In this document: positions 13,046 to 24,854 of the stretch, in pieces
How the letters are laid out: every line of letters starts with the position of its first letter
How positions within the stretch are numbered: the first letter of the stretch is position 1
Source: Bimastos eiseni
Lineage: Eukaryota > Annelida > Clitellata > Crassiclitellata > Lumbricidae
Length of the DNA stretch: 64,000 bases
Direction of reading: 5' to 3'
NCBI GenBank assembly: GCA_959347315.1
Contig: OY365809.1
Coordinates: 46,031,527 to 46,095,526 of the forward strand
Position numbers and translations under genes: made by a program
The notes under the pieces: model-generated
The model's input: only the letters and a program-made list of their open reading frames with translations
The model's database searches: none
Told to the model about the DNA's origin: nothing

Positions 13046-14309
13046 CTGATAGCAGACTTCTGCTTCAAATGTAGGCCTTCTATGACGATATACACATTAC
13101 ACAAGACGAGAATCGTGTCTTAACCATAGGCATCGTAGATATTAAACTTTTACGCCATGCAAGTACTATCAGTAATCTGAGGGCCATTTGGGGATAACAC
13201 TTTGGTTATTGAGTTAGTTCTCTTCGTTTTTAGTATTAACTTAACAGTCTGCTTCAGAATCATCTTTGTACGTATTTCATAAGATCAAGTTTATAATATT
13301 CTTTTCAGCCTTATTTCTTAGGAATTTTTATTTATTTTTACAAGTTACATATTTATTGTGAAAGTGGGGCCTAGCATGAAGCTTAGATTTCTGTTTGCAG
13401 GATTTCAACATTCAACAAGCCAACAGTCATCCACGATTGCTTGAAGTTTTCAAAATGATTTAGTTTTTTGGTAGCTCATGGAACGCAGTGTCTTGCAGTT
13501 CCAATTAAGTTACCAAAAGAGTCATAGGCGGCAGTTGGGTCATTATTCATACAAACTGTCTGAATAGGAGTCCAATTGGTTTGGTTCATTAAATTCTGTT
13601 AACAAAGCTTTGCAGCTGCATTGGTGCAACGGGCAAAGCAGGCAGAGGAATAATTTGTAATTAAGGGACAGTGGTCAACCCAAACCAGGATAGGCAAGGG
13701 GTCAGATGAAACACCAATTAATATTGGGGATTCAGTGATTTTGGTTATTGTCTGGCGAGTAATTTGCAACAGCGATTAGGGAGGTCACAGGTTAGAAGTG
13801 AAAATAGTAGAGCTGTAGGTTCATATTAGATAGTAACAAACGAGGTAAATGACCGATCCAACTTTATGACCACATAGATGATAGGAGACAAGACGAGACG
13901 GATGACGGGGAGGGGGTTGAAAAGGAAGATGGGGAGAGATAAATGCCTGTGGCTGCAGAGTATTCCGAATACGTCGGCTGAATTGTTCTGAAATGCGAAT
14001 CTTTGAAGAGATGTCTTTGATGTTCTTTTTTTATATCAGCTGCCATTTGTAAAAGAAGTCACGTGATGTCTCAGAGAAGACAAAGGTCCTACAGACAAAA
14101 GAAGGAAGTGAGAGGGGATTCATGCCCGCTGTGGGTTGGGGTAGTGTTCGATGGAGAGTAGGAGTAGAGGGGTGAATGGGTCTTGTTCAGTTCAGCAGGT
14201 CCAATCGTCTTAGTAACCGTCTCCTCAATCAACAACTTCATGTCCTCCATCGCCACAGCTTGAATTTCTTCCATTAAGTCAATCGGTTGAGTTCGTCAAA
14301 CAAATGGCA
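13046..14309. other. Gene-free stretch; two short non-repetitive minus-strand frames
   Basis: Two minus-strand frames are not low complexity: 14274-14089 (61 codons, starting MEEIQAVAMEDMK) and 14046-13864 (60 codons, starting MAADIKKEHQRHL). A TCTGTAG acceptor-like site lies between them. I do not recognise either and cannot build a phase-consistent gene, so they are noted, not called. Confidence 0.35.
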
Positions 14310-14335
14310 TTTATTATTATTATTATTATTATTAT

Positions 14336-14386
<51 letters not shown>
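14310..14386 (+). repeat. (ATT)n-(ACT)n compound microsatellite
   Basis: About nine ATT units pass directly into about seventeen ACT units, a one-base change of unit. Confidence 0.95.
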
Positions 14387-14539
14387 AGCAGTTTTAATGC
14401 AAACAATTCATTCACCCCAATTCACTGGAATACAATCGCAACTTGCTTAAAATATAACGAAAATCGAAACAACTCATGATGCACCTTTTCGAGGCGCAAG
14501 CTCTTAACGCATGCGTTTAATCTCATCCTCATCCTTCTT

Positions 14540-14695
14540 GTCGTCGTCCTCCTCCTCCTCCTCCTCTTCATCATCATCATCATCAGCAGCAGCAGCATCA
14601 TCAGCATCATCTTCACCATCATCATCAACAACAACAACAACAACTTCCTCCTCCTCCTTCTCCTTCTCCTCCTCCTCATCATCATCTGCAGCTGC
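14540..14695 (+). repeat. Mixed CTC/ATC/AGC/AAC trinucleotide tract
   Basis: Successive runs of CTC, ATC, AGC, ATC, AAC and CTC units. Every frame reads as a homopolymer series (Ser, Asp, Glu and others), which explains the overlapping spurious frames on both strands. Confidence 0.85.
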
Positions 14696-14699
14696 AGTA

Positions 14700-16070
14700 G
14701 CAACTATCAATCGCAGACTCGGCGCCTTTCCCTCTTGTGTGAACGTACTTAGTCCCATTTCTCTGTTCTAGGTCATAGTTTTCTTGATACAATCTGTGGA
14801 TTTATCTGTTTCTCATTGATGCCAATAATTAGAGCAGTAGTCTAATAAGGACATCATCTGTGGTCGCTACAAAAGAAATCTTTATAAGAAATCAGACAAC
14901 GTCGGAGCAACGATAGATTCGGCAGCGAGGCAACAGATGGACGACGGATGAAATACTACGAAAGAGATGAGATTTGACTTAAGACCTGAGAGACATCAAA
15001 TGATTTGTACAAATCCCATCAATGGAAGTCTGTATCAGGCATAAACGAACGGAGGAAGTCGAGAGAGAATTACAAACCCTTGACCGAACGACTGACTGTG
15101 CACTGCACGGTCAACAAGAGAGAGAGAGAGACAGACAGACACACAGATAGACAGAGATAGGGGCAGGGACAGATACAGAGACAGCAACATGGACATACAG
15201 ACAGAGACAGAGGCAGAGAAAGAGACAGAGACAGACAGACATACAGAAAGACGAGAGAGAGAGAGAGAGAGCGAGAGAAGACAATAATGCCCCTTCTGAA
15301 AAGAGGTATGGCTTGAGTCACTGCTTTCATTGATAGCCTGCAATATTTGTTGGCATGAGAAATTTGCATGGAACAGATGACAAAATTAATATTATGTGAA
15401 GGCGAACGTATATAACCTACTCTCTGAACTGACTGTAGTGATGATGTTGATGAGGAGGAGGACGATCGATGAAGATGATGATGATGATGACGATGATGAT
15501 GACGATGATGATGTTGTTGTTGTACCTCTGAAATTGAGGTCCTACGTTCGCAACGGTTCCTTCTGTGTTCCTTACACATGTAGTTCGTCCAACGGAAACG
15601 TTTTTAATTTCTGCTCATCGATCCGTTCTGCTTTCTTTCACCAATTAGTTCTTATTCACAGAGAAATACAGCCGTGAAATTAGAACAGTCCATAGAATTA
15701 CGTGGAACCAGTCTAATTATGATTAAAATCATTGAAGATGTGTTCGCTTATTGAACGGAATGAGATATTGAGTATAAATAGCAATGGTCATTATAAGAAT
15801 GGAGATGCGAGAGATACCTAAATCAAAGACAGATTAGAACTAATTACGAGCCTCTTCCTCCCTCCTATGCCTCTCCCTACAACTCTAGTGCTCTATCATT
15901 AATAACTCCGCACTCTCCTGTTCCCAATCCCTTCCCACTTGCGTACTCCGTCAAGCGGAAACGCTGCCAGGAATTCCTCTTCCGCCGCATTACACAGCGT
16001 ATAAATCCGAGTCATATAAATAGACATTAGACACGGCTACGTATCATTCCGCCGAGCTCAGACCGACGCA
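14700..16070. other. Gene-free stretch with GACAGA and GAT repeats
   Basis: About 15115-15275 is a GACAGA/GAGA tract and 15472-15520 is a GATGAT run. Two TATA-like motifs (GTATAAATC near 15999 and ATATAAATA near 16014) are followed by no recognisable gene. Confidence 0.5.
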
Positions 16071-16071
16071 A

Positions 16072-16072
<1 letters not shown>

Positions 16073-16102
<30 letters not shown>

Positions 16103-16135
16103 GAAAGAGAGACAGAGAAAGAGAGACAGACAGAC

Positions 16136-16171
<36 letters not shown>

Positions 16172-16190
16172 GGAGAGAGAGTAAGAAAGA
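16073..16190 (+). repeat. GAGACAGA/(AG)n tract
   Basis: A purine-biased microsatellite with ACAG interruptions. Frames across it are spurious. Confidence 0.85.
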
Positions 16191-16321
16191 AGAAGGCAGA
16201 CACACCGACACACAAGCAAAAGTGGACGAGAAGAAGGAGGGACGGACGTAAGAAAGAACAAGCAGAGGGAGAGAGAGACGGTTCGAGAGACGGAATGAGA
16301 TGGAGAAGCGATGGAATGGTG

Positions 16322-16938
16322 GAAAAACAGACGATAGCGTCAGAGTTTCTTGCGTCGCAATAATATAAGTTTTGTTGACGGTGATTTCTTGTTTGTATTC
16401 CTTTGGTCATCTGACCATTCCAAGTGGAATGAACGGATGACTGTGTGATTGACGAACCACTCAAAGGATTTTTCAAAGGATACGTTCGACCCTCTAATCT
16501 AATCACATGAGGTATAATCTGATCTGTTGTCATATTATGTTCTAATATTGATATGATCTCAAATGATCTAACTTAATCCAATATGGTGACTAGAGAAAGA
16601 AACCGATGAACGCGCTTAGGGAGTGAGGAAAAGAAGAAGGAGCAAGAGGAGAAGGAGGAGAAGGTGGAGGAACAGGAGGATGAGGAGGAGCAAGAGGAGG
16701 AGAAAGAGAAGGAGGAGGAGGAGGAGCAGAAGGAAGAGGAGGAGACGGTTGGTAATGTGAAGAAGACGACTGGGTACTTTTGCTATTGTAATCATTGGCA
16801 TCATCATCGTCGTCGTCGTTCGTCGTCGACGTCGTCGTCATCATCATCATCATCCAACGGAATACAAACAAGGAATCACCGTCAACAAAACTTATATTAA
16901 TGCGACCCAAGAAACTCTGACGCTATCGTCTGTTTTTC
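16322..16938. repeat. 85-bp-arm inverted repeat
   Basis: The left arm 16322-16406 and right arm 16854-16938 are reverse complements with four mismatches in 85 (about 95%). They enclose about 447 bp that include a GGA purine tract (16620-16745) and a short GTC/ATC run. No transposase, clear target duplication or known terminal motif is visible. It could be a fold-back element, a recent inverted duplication, or a source of hairpin RNA if transcribed. Confidence 0.85.
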
Positions 16939-17741
16939 ATCATCATCGTCATCATCGTCGTCGTCGTCGTCATTATCATCCGTCTAAAGATTTCTTTATG
17001 GCAACCTGACTGCTTTCATCCTAGTCCTAATTATAATAAGGAACGAATGACTTCATGAGAATGTAAAACTCAGTTGATTCAGTCTCTTTCTTTAATGATC
17101 AAAGTAATAGCTGATTATTTTATGTTTCCGCTTTACATTGCGTTCTAGCTTCGTGTGGTCGAGTTTTAAGTCCGTAATGAGACTAAGGACTGTTACAAAG
17201 GTCTAAGGACTTCTCAGAATCAAATAACCAGTGTAGGTCATCGGCCCCCAATGACTGCTTGCGTGTCCTTCCGAAATAAATTCGTTTCTTGTTGCCTCTG
17301 ATGAGAGGAGTGGCCGTGTCATCCGTTAACACCTTTTGCCTCAAAATCTTTGTATTTCTGCGCCGCAATCTTTCGACGAAAATCAGAGCATCACCGCTAG
17401 TGGTTGTCTGTCTGTCTGTCCGTCTGTCCGTCTGCTTCTCTATCTCTTTGTCTTTGTCCGTGTCATTAATATTTCAGCCAAAAGCGCGCTCGTCTTCTTT
17501 CTCTCTTGGGGCGAAAGAACCACTCTCCTTCCATCCGTCCTCCGTCAGTTCGTCCTTCTGTCGTTTCGTTTCGTGTAGACTGTGGACACAAGTCATCCAC
17601 CATTTAACAATATTACACGATGTTCATACAATACATGTACATCATATGATATAATATTTATACATATATATTAAATATAATTTTACATTGTAAACTTACA
17701 TTATTTTATATATATATATATAATATTTAACATATATATTT

Positions 17742-17793
<52 letters not shown>

Positions 17794-18419
17794 GGGTGTC
17801 ATAGAGGCGGGCATCAGAGTCAAGCAGTTCCTAGATAATTAAGATCAGGGACGAAATGTAAAACGCGTCGACGCGATTCAGGTCAATTAATTGAGATGTT
17901 AAGAATTCTCTTTCATTTCTACGACGAATGGAGAGACCGTGTCTTCCCAAGATCCTCAGTCAATCCGTCTGAAGTTGAACAGCGGAGGAAGACAACGAAG
18001 GACACAGAGAGAGGCAGACAGAGGGACAGAGAGGGACAGAGAGAGAGAGAATAGATGGGTCATTTTGGATCTTGGGTAAATATAAATTGACGAAACTCCG
18101 ACAACGTAGTATCTGTTGTGTCACAAAAGAGGAATTCATTTTCTCTCCTATATCTTCGGTTATCTCTTCCGAATTGAAAACGACATCCAATCAATCTTTC
18201 TTCCACACAGATTCAATTTGGCTCCGAGACGACGTCTCTCTCTATCTCCACCTGTCTGTCTGTCTCTCTCCTTCTGGCTGTATGTCTGTCTGCCTATCTC
18301 TCTCTGGCGTTGTATCGCTCTTTGTCTCATTGGCATCCGTTCATTCATATCCTATACAATTGCGTCTGTTTTGCTGATCTGCCTCCTTTATAAGCGCAGC
18401 TGACCTGGGATATGAAGCG
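16939..18419. other. Gene-free stretch with AT repeats
   Basis: A GTC/ATC run ends near 16981. AT-rich repeats cover about 17640-17790, including an (AT)n run at 17744-17790. Short CTGT and GA/CT tracts lie at about 17405-17440, 18000-18050 and 18235-18310. No gene is recognised. Confidence 0.55.
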
Positions 18420-18970
18420 CCTGACTGACTGGCTAAGTGATTGAGTGAATGAGTGAGTGAATGAGTGAGTGAGTGAATGAGTGAGTGAGTGAATGAGTGA
18501 GTGAATAAGTGAGTGAATAAGTGAGTGAATGAGTGAGTGAATGAGTGAGTGAGTGAATGAGTGAGTGAGCGAATGAGTAAGTGAGTGAATGAGTGAGTGA
18601 GTGAATGAGTGACTAAGTGACTAAGTGAATGAGTGAGTGAGTGAGTGAGTGAGTGAGTGAGTGAGTGAGTGAGTGAGTGAGTGAGTGAGTGAGTGAGTGA
18701 GTGAGTGAGTGAGTGAGTGAGTGAGTGAGTGAGTGAGTGAGTGAGTGAGTGAGTGAGTGAGTGAGTGAGTGAGTGAGTGAGTGAGTGAGTGAGTGAGTGA
18801 GTGAGTGAGTGAGTGAGTGAGTGAGTGAGTGAGTGAGTGAGTGAGTGAGTGAGTGAGTGAGTGAGTGAGTGAGTGAGTGAGTGAGTGAGTGAGTGAGTGA
18901 GTGAGTGAGTGAGTGAGTGAGTGAGTGAGTCAGTGAGTCAGTCAGTGAGTGAGTCAGTGAGTCAGTGAGT
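18420..18970 (+). repeat. (GTGA)n tetranucleotide array
   Basis: About 530 bp of GTGA units. The left edge has GAAT/GACT variants, then there are roughly 300 bp of perfect units, then a zone where GTGA and GTCA alternate at the right edge. Confidence 0.95.
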
Positions 18971-20281
18971 CAGTGAGTCAGTCAGTCAGTCAGTCAGTCA
19001 GTCAGTCAGTCAGTCAGTCAGTCAGTCAGTCAGTCAGTCAGTCAGTGAGTCAGTCAGTCAGTCAGTCAGTCAGTCAGTCAGTCAGTCAGTCAGTCAGTCA
19101 GTCAGTCAGTCAGTCAGTCAGTCAGTCAGTCAGTCAGTCAGTCAGTCAGTCAGTCAGTCAGTCAGTCAGTCAGTCAGTCAGTCAGTCAGTCAGTCAGTCA
19201 GTCAGTCAGTCAGTCAGTCAGTCAGTCAGTCAGTCAGTCAGTCAGTCAGTCAGTCAGTCAGTCAGTCAGTCAGTCAGTCAGTCAGTCAGTCAGTCAGTCA
19301 GTCAGTCAGTCAGTCAGTCAGTCAGTCAGTCAGTCAGTCAGTCAGTCAGTCAGTCAGTCAGTCAGTCAGTCAGTCAGTCAGTCAGTCAGTCAGTCAGTCA
19401 GTCAGTCAGTCAGTCAGTCAGTCAGTCAGTCAGTCAGTCAGTCAGTCAGTCAGTCAGTCAGTCAGTCAGTCAGTCAGTCAGTCAGTCAGTCAGTCAGTCA
19501 GTCAGTCAGTCAGTCAGTCAGTCAGTCAGTCAGTCAGTCAGTCAGTCAGTCAGTCAGTCAGTCAGTCAGTCAGTCAGTCAGTCAGTCAGTCAGTCAGTCA
19601 GTCAGTCAGTCAGTCAGTCAGTCAGTCAGTCAGTCAGTCAGTCAGTCAGTCAGTCAGTCAGTCAGTCAGTCAGTCAGTCAGTCAGTCAGTCAGTCAGTCA
19701 GTCAGTCAGTCAGTCAGTCAGTCAGTCAGTCAGTCAGTCAGTCAGTCAGTCAGTCAGTCAGTCAGTCAGTCAGTCAGTCAGTCAGTCAGTCAGTCAGTCA
19801 GTCAGTCAGTCAGTCAGTCAGTCAGTCAGTCAGTCAGTCAGTCAGTCAGTCAGTCAGTCAGTCAGTCAGTCAGTCAGTCAGTCAGTCAGTCAGTCAGTCA
19901 GTCAGTCAGTCAGTCAGTCAGTCAGTCAGTCAGTCAGTCAGTCAGTCAGTCAGTCAGTCAGTCAGTCAGTCAGTCAGTCAGTCAGTCAGTCAGTCAGTCA
20001 GTCAGTCAGTCAGTCAGTCAGTCAGTCAGTCAGTCAGTCAGTCAGTCAGTCAGTCAGTCAGTCAGTCAGTCAGTCAGTCAGTCAGTCAGTCAGTCAGTCA
20101 GTCAGTCAGTCAGTCAGTCAGTCAGTCAGTCAGTCAGTCAGTCAGTCAGTCAGTCAGTCAGTCAGTCAGTCAGTCAGTCAGTCAGTCAGTCAGTCAGTCA
20201 GTCAGTCAGTCAGTCAGTCAGTCAGTCAGTCAGTCAGTCAGTCAGTCAGTCAGTCAGTCAGTCAGTCAGTCAGTCAGTCAG
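18971..20281 (+). repeat. (GTCA)n tetranucleotide array, 1.3 kb
   Basis: About 328 GTCA units, with a single GTGA interruption near 19045 and then more than 1.2 kb of perfect repeat. The unit differs from the neighbouring GTGA array by one base. The 12-base period has no stop codon in any forward frame, so a 451-codon Ser-Gln-Ser-Val frame is purely an artefact. True length may differ from the assembly. Confidence 0.97.
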
Positions 20282-22150
20282 TGGATAAACTCCTTTCACC
20301 CAATTTAATCACAGAAATCTCGCCGTGAGGTGTCGCTGTAGTGGCACTTGTTGTCGATACTATGGCTGTCACATCTCTCAGTCCGAGTAATTTGTAATCG
20401 GACGTCGAAATGGACGACGATCGGGTCAGAGGTCAGACCATCTTCTGAGACTTGTTCGTTGTTTTGATTCGAATCGGTTGATCTCTTCCATTGCGCAGAG
20501 TTGGAATTGCTTCTCAATTTCAGTTCCTTCGTCTGTTGTTCATCGATTGCTTTCTCTCGACGCTGGTCCTCTCTCTGCTGCCCGCTCTAATTACGGCGCA
20601 GTCCGTTTGGCTCTTAATTAGGACGACGACGAGAGAACGGCTTCATATAAAAGGTCGAATACAGTTGGAGTGACTTATCCCTCTCCGATCCAATTAGGAC
20701 GCTCTGTAGTCTCCGATGATTTAGGGCGATTCGGGGAAATTTCATCCGAAGTAATTGAATCTACCACACGTTTGGTAGAGTCATCTAATCCCTCAAGGTC
20801 AAGGATGCGGCCTATTCCAAGGTCAAGAGTGCGGCCTTTGCCAAGATCAACGGTGTTGACTTCGCATATTTACCTCTTTACCTCATATTTGATGAACTGC
20901 AACAGACAAGGAACCCGTCGTTGTAAGTTTAGAGTCAATACCGTTCGTCAGTAAAATCTGCATTCAATGCAATGGGAGTCGGAGCAGACGGTGCTTGTCT
21001 GAGTCGAATGTGACAAGTGGCGGAACCTGGCGAATTCAATTAAAAATTCGTGCTAAGGAATTGCATTGTGTGAAACTATAATTGAAATATAGCGCCTTGA
21101 CTTGGTTCTGTTTCATAGGAATTTCAAGAACTCTTTAACTACCGATTAACCACTGACGTCACTTAAGATCTCATGCGCAAACTGTGTGCGCTGATCCAGT
21201 TATCGACATTGGTTTATCGTGCATGCGCTGTTATCATGTATGTCTCTGGGCTAGAGAGCGTGACGATCGGTATTCGCTCTTTCTGTTGGCGTCAAAAGAT
21301 GTAAATCTTGGGTTAGGAAAGTCCATACGCCACAAGGACCTTCATTAAACGTCGTGGGGTCCATTCAAACGGACGAGCGGTGGTGAAGGAATTAACCCGA
21401 TCAAACTCTCATTAAAACATAGCATGATCGACTACATATAATTAGACGGTCGCTACAATAAGCACGCCTGCATTAAGATCTAAAATGAGTCTCGTACTTT
21501 TTAATCACTCTATGAATGCTTATGTGACCGTGTTTCTGTTTGTTTCCGTGTATGTTTGAAAGTGATTGATCCACAGTCTATAACTGAAGTAGGCTACGTT
21601 AAATAGATTGATAGTTCTGCAATCATATGCGTTCGTTTGATGTAATCCAAATCATTCACACACGATCTGTTTAGTATTTTCTGTGATATCAAAATCAGGC
21701 AAAGTAGACTTTGCGACAGGTGAAGAGTTAGGTTCAGTCAACAAAGGAAATACACAGACGAGCACTTGTAGCTGTGACTGATATCATTCACTCCTCAACT
21801 GATAACGTAGGCCTACACTTCTCAATCTGACAGACTTTGAAAGGTTGAAGTAGGAGGGAGTGGCCGCACACTGGCGACCTTACTTGACACAAGATTAAAT
21901 CGACAAAGAAAATGGGAAAAATCACACTTAATACCTTGTTGATGACCAGCAGTATTTTTGAAAAGATCGGTGAATTACTTGATCCCAATAAACTTTTTAT
22001 TTGAATAATTTCTTAGATATTCTACAGTCTGGCTAACAACAAAACACAATATATAATATAACAAGATAGTTGATGTGGATGGATGGAGATACGGAGAATG
22101 CTAGAAAGAGAAGAAGTGTTAAATGACGGTAAGTGGTATTACGAAAAGAA
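20282..22150. other. Gene-free stretch
   Basis: I see no gene. About 20796-20850 has a duplicated ~24-bp unit containing AAGGTCAAG, each copy with a TCAAGGTCA or CCAAGGTCA monomeric nuclear-receptor half-site. Short frames near here lack any family similarity. Confidence 0.45.
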
Positions 22151-22153
22151 AGA

Positions 22154-22193
22154 TAAGTATAGCGTATAAAGTCTTCTTTATACGCTATACTTA
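22154..22193. repeat. Perfect 18-bp-stem hairpin
   Basis: The arm 22154-22171 (TAAGTATAGCGTATAAAG) and its exact complement 22176-22193 flank a 4-base loop TCTT. No terminator context applies in a eukaryote. It is a compact cruciform or RNA hairpin candidate. Confidence 0.85.
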
Positions 22194-22199
22194 CTATAC

Positions 22200-24854
22200 T
22201 TACAGTGATCGAACACGTCGTCTTTTCTCAAATGATATCTCGAAAACAAGTTCCCAGAACGTCCAGCAGATGGTTATTAGTCAGTGACTCTAAAAATTGC
22301 TCGGTTAGTACCCATAATAATACAGTAGCCTGTCTATTTATACAAATGCAGACGTATAATACTATGTCTATTACCGCTTTCCATTGTGATTCAATCTATT
22401 GGCTGTTTAAATGTTATGTAAATACGAATTCGCTTCGCAAAATACCACGTTAAGGAAACCGGCTAAATCACCGGCGCTATATAAAGTCCGCAATGACCCA
22501 GCTGATCGTTTTAGTGCCAGGTCAAAATCCAGGGAGATGAATTTACGCACTTGTTTTTTCAGCTTGCATGCGGTGCCTTAGTTTTCGAGTGGCGCTTTAG
22601 AAATTTGGAGATCACGATTACCATTACGATACGAGTACAAAGCATACGATAGACGCAAACTACGAATATCGGAAGCGATTCACCTCGAGCTAGGCTACCA
22701 TCTGTTCCCATTCTTCCGTCTTCTTATATTCCTCCTCCATCTCCATTTATGCTTCTCTTACTCCAATTCCTTCTGTCATTCCTATTCCTCTTGATTCTCC
22801 TTCTCTTCCTCTGCTTCCTCGCTTCATGGTTGATACGACAGTCTTTCGTGATAAGATCCTTGCCGCACATAACGATGATAAAAGACGGAGACAAAGCAGA
22901 TATGAATGAAGTGGAGGAAAGAAGAGTGGAAGTGATGGAGAAGGGGGCGATTAAGGAAGTAGGTATTGGAGGGATGGATGGGTTCGTTGTTTCTAGTGAT
23001 CTGTTCGTTTTGTTCTAAGTGTCCGATCTCCTCCTTGAGTTAAGTATTGATCGCACGATTGAAGACAATGATTGATTCCACATCAAAATCATCGATCGTA
23101 ATTGCCTGGCACCGATTGTTACGTCACATGTGAAGCCCATCTGGTGAAATTCCCACATGGGCTTCATATCCCATAAGTATGGGTCCTTGTGATTCCACAA
23201 ATCTAACAGATAGGAAACTATAAGAGTCCACTCGTGAAGCCCTTGTCTCAGGAATTCTATGAGGGAATTAATATGACACGAGAAGGACAACACAATTATT
23301 ATTATTACAATAATTGCTATTTCTATTAAAGCTACAAATTGGCTTTTTAAATTCAATCTAAGGACCTTAACGAGACAGATATTGAACGTCAGTTACTCTT
23401 CGTGATGCCAAGACTCTTGTGAAACCACGTGACTTTGGATGAAAGGACAGATGGCGCTGCTATTGGATCTGCAATCGATATTATGTTGGACTCATGCGCC
23501 GCCGCCGTCGTCGTCGGTCGTTGTTTCGGTGGCATTGACGACACTCGCAGAACAATTCCACTCGCATCAATCACATCGCCCTATGTAATCAGTCATGCGT
23601 CAATAGAAATCAACGAAGCGTTAACAGCTACGTCATCAACCTATAGAGAAACCACTGAAGCGCGAACAGACGCATCAGTGAATGAAGGATTCACTCAAGC
23701 GATAATAGCTACAGTATCGAAGTCGTCTGCTGGGCAAGTGCCTTCGTCTACCATCGACCAGTATCATTCCGACCATCCTCATTTTCATCTTTCTTCTTCT
23801 TCTTCTCCTCTACCTCTTTTCCCTCTTCCTCCTTCTTTTCCACTTCCATTTCCTATTCCATCAACCAACTAAAGATCCATCCTTCATTAGATAACTTTTC
23901 AGACTCTGGTTCATTGGCTATCTTCTGTTTTTAGGTCTGCTACCTTCCCGCTCTGCAGGGTAACTGCATCGAAGCACCTGTCATTAGTTGACTATGTATA
24001 CTCAATTGTAAACCCTGTTTGTCGTCATAGAAGGTCCACCTGTCGGAATTTCTCCTCTTTATTAATTTCTACTATTGAAAAGGAGTGCGAGACAAGACCT
24101 TGCTGCAGGTCGTTCTTTCATCCAATTATGTCCAACTGGAAAGAGTATGCCCTGGAGCTCAAGGAAGGTCGTTCTGCTGGTCGCCACCCACCACAAGGAT
24201 TTCCAGGATTAAGTGTTTATCTTTATAATAATTTAATTCCATCATCCAAGGATTCTTTCCACTCGATGTCATGCAGCAAATAACCGTCTTATTTTCAAAT
24301 GAAATATAGGAATGTCATTCATCTAAGGTTTCATATAATCATGTTTACTATAGATTTCTGTGACTTTATTCGCATTTATATGAAAAGATATGTTTAAGGA
24401 CAAAATGAAGATCGGTTTAACTTAAAAATTAAAAATAATATTATCCATTATTAAATTGTTTAGATTAAAGAGGCTGTTAAAACTTGTTTATCTAAAAATA
24501 ATTATTTTTAATGTCAATGATTCAAATTCTATGTTGGCTTATTGTTTTTCCGGATTTGTCTCTATTTGCAATGCACAGAATCAACAAAACTAGTCTTTAA
24601 CTTGATATTTTACAATATTTTGATGACGACAAAGATAAAAATACAGAAGAATTTAATCAATATTGCAGCTCATCAATAAATAAAATCATCAACACTAAAA
24701 CTGGTCAGAGACAATGTTAAAGATATTTAAATAATATACTATCCTAAAATTAGAGGAAGCGTGAAGCGGTCAGTGAAAGAGCGTCGAAGACTTTTCAAGC
24801 AAATGTAGCAATTGAAACGATCGAGGGTTATAGACCTATTCCTGTGATTCTCTC
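22200..24854. other. Mostly gene-free; includes oxidoreductase 3' region
   Basis: Nearest the gene, minus-strand polyadenylation candidates are ATTAAA near 24652-24657 and AATAAA at 24365-24370. A + strand frame of 147 codons (23429-23872) is not simple repeat until its Ser/Pro-rich end, but has no recognisable domain. A GGCGCTATATAAA dispersed motif lies at 22473-22485. TGAAGCCCAT (23131-23140) has its complement at 23157-23166. Confidence 0.4.

Noticed and set aside
18973..20328. 451-codon open frame of Ser-Gln-Ser-Val repeats
   Set aside because: It is the translation of the (GTCA)n array; the 12-base period simply lacks stops in forward frames.
23429..23872. 147-codon non-repetitive + strand frame as a gene
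   Set aside because: No recognisable domain, no clear splice or promoter context, and a simple-repeat C-terminal end; left as an unproven frame.
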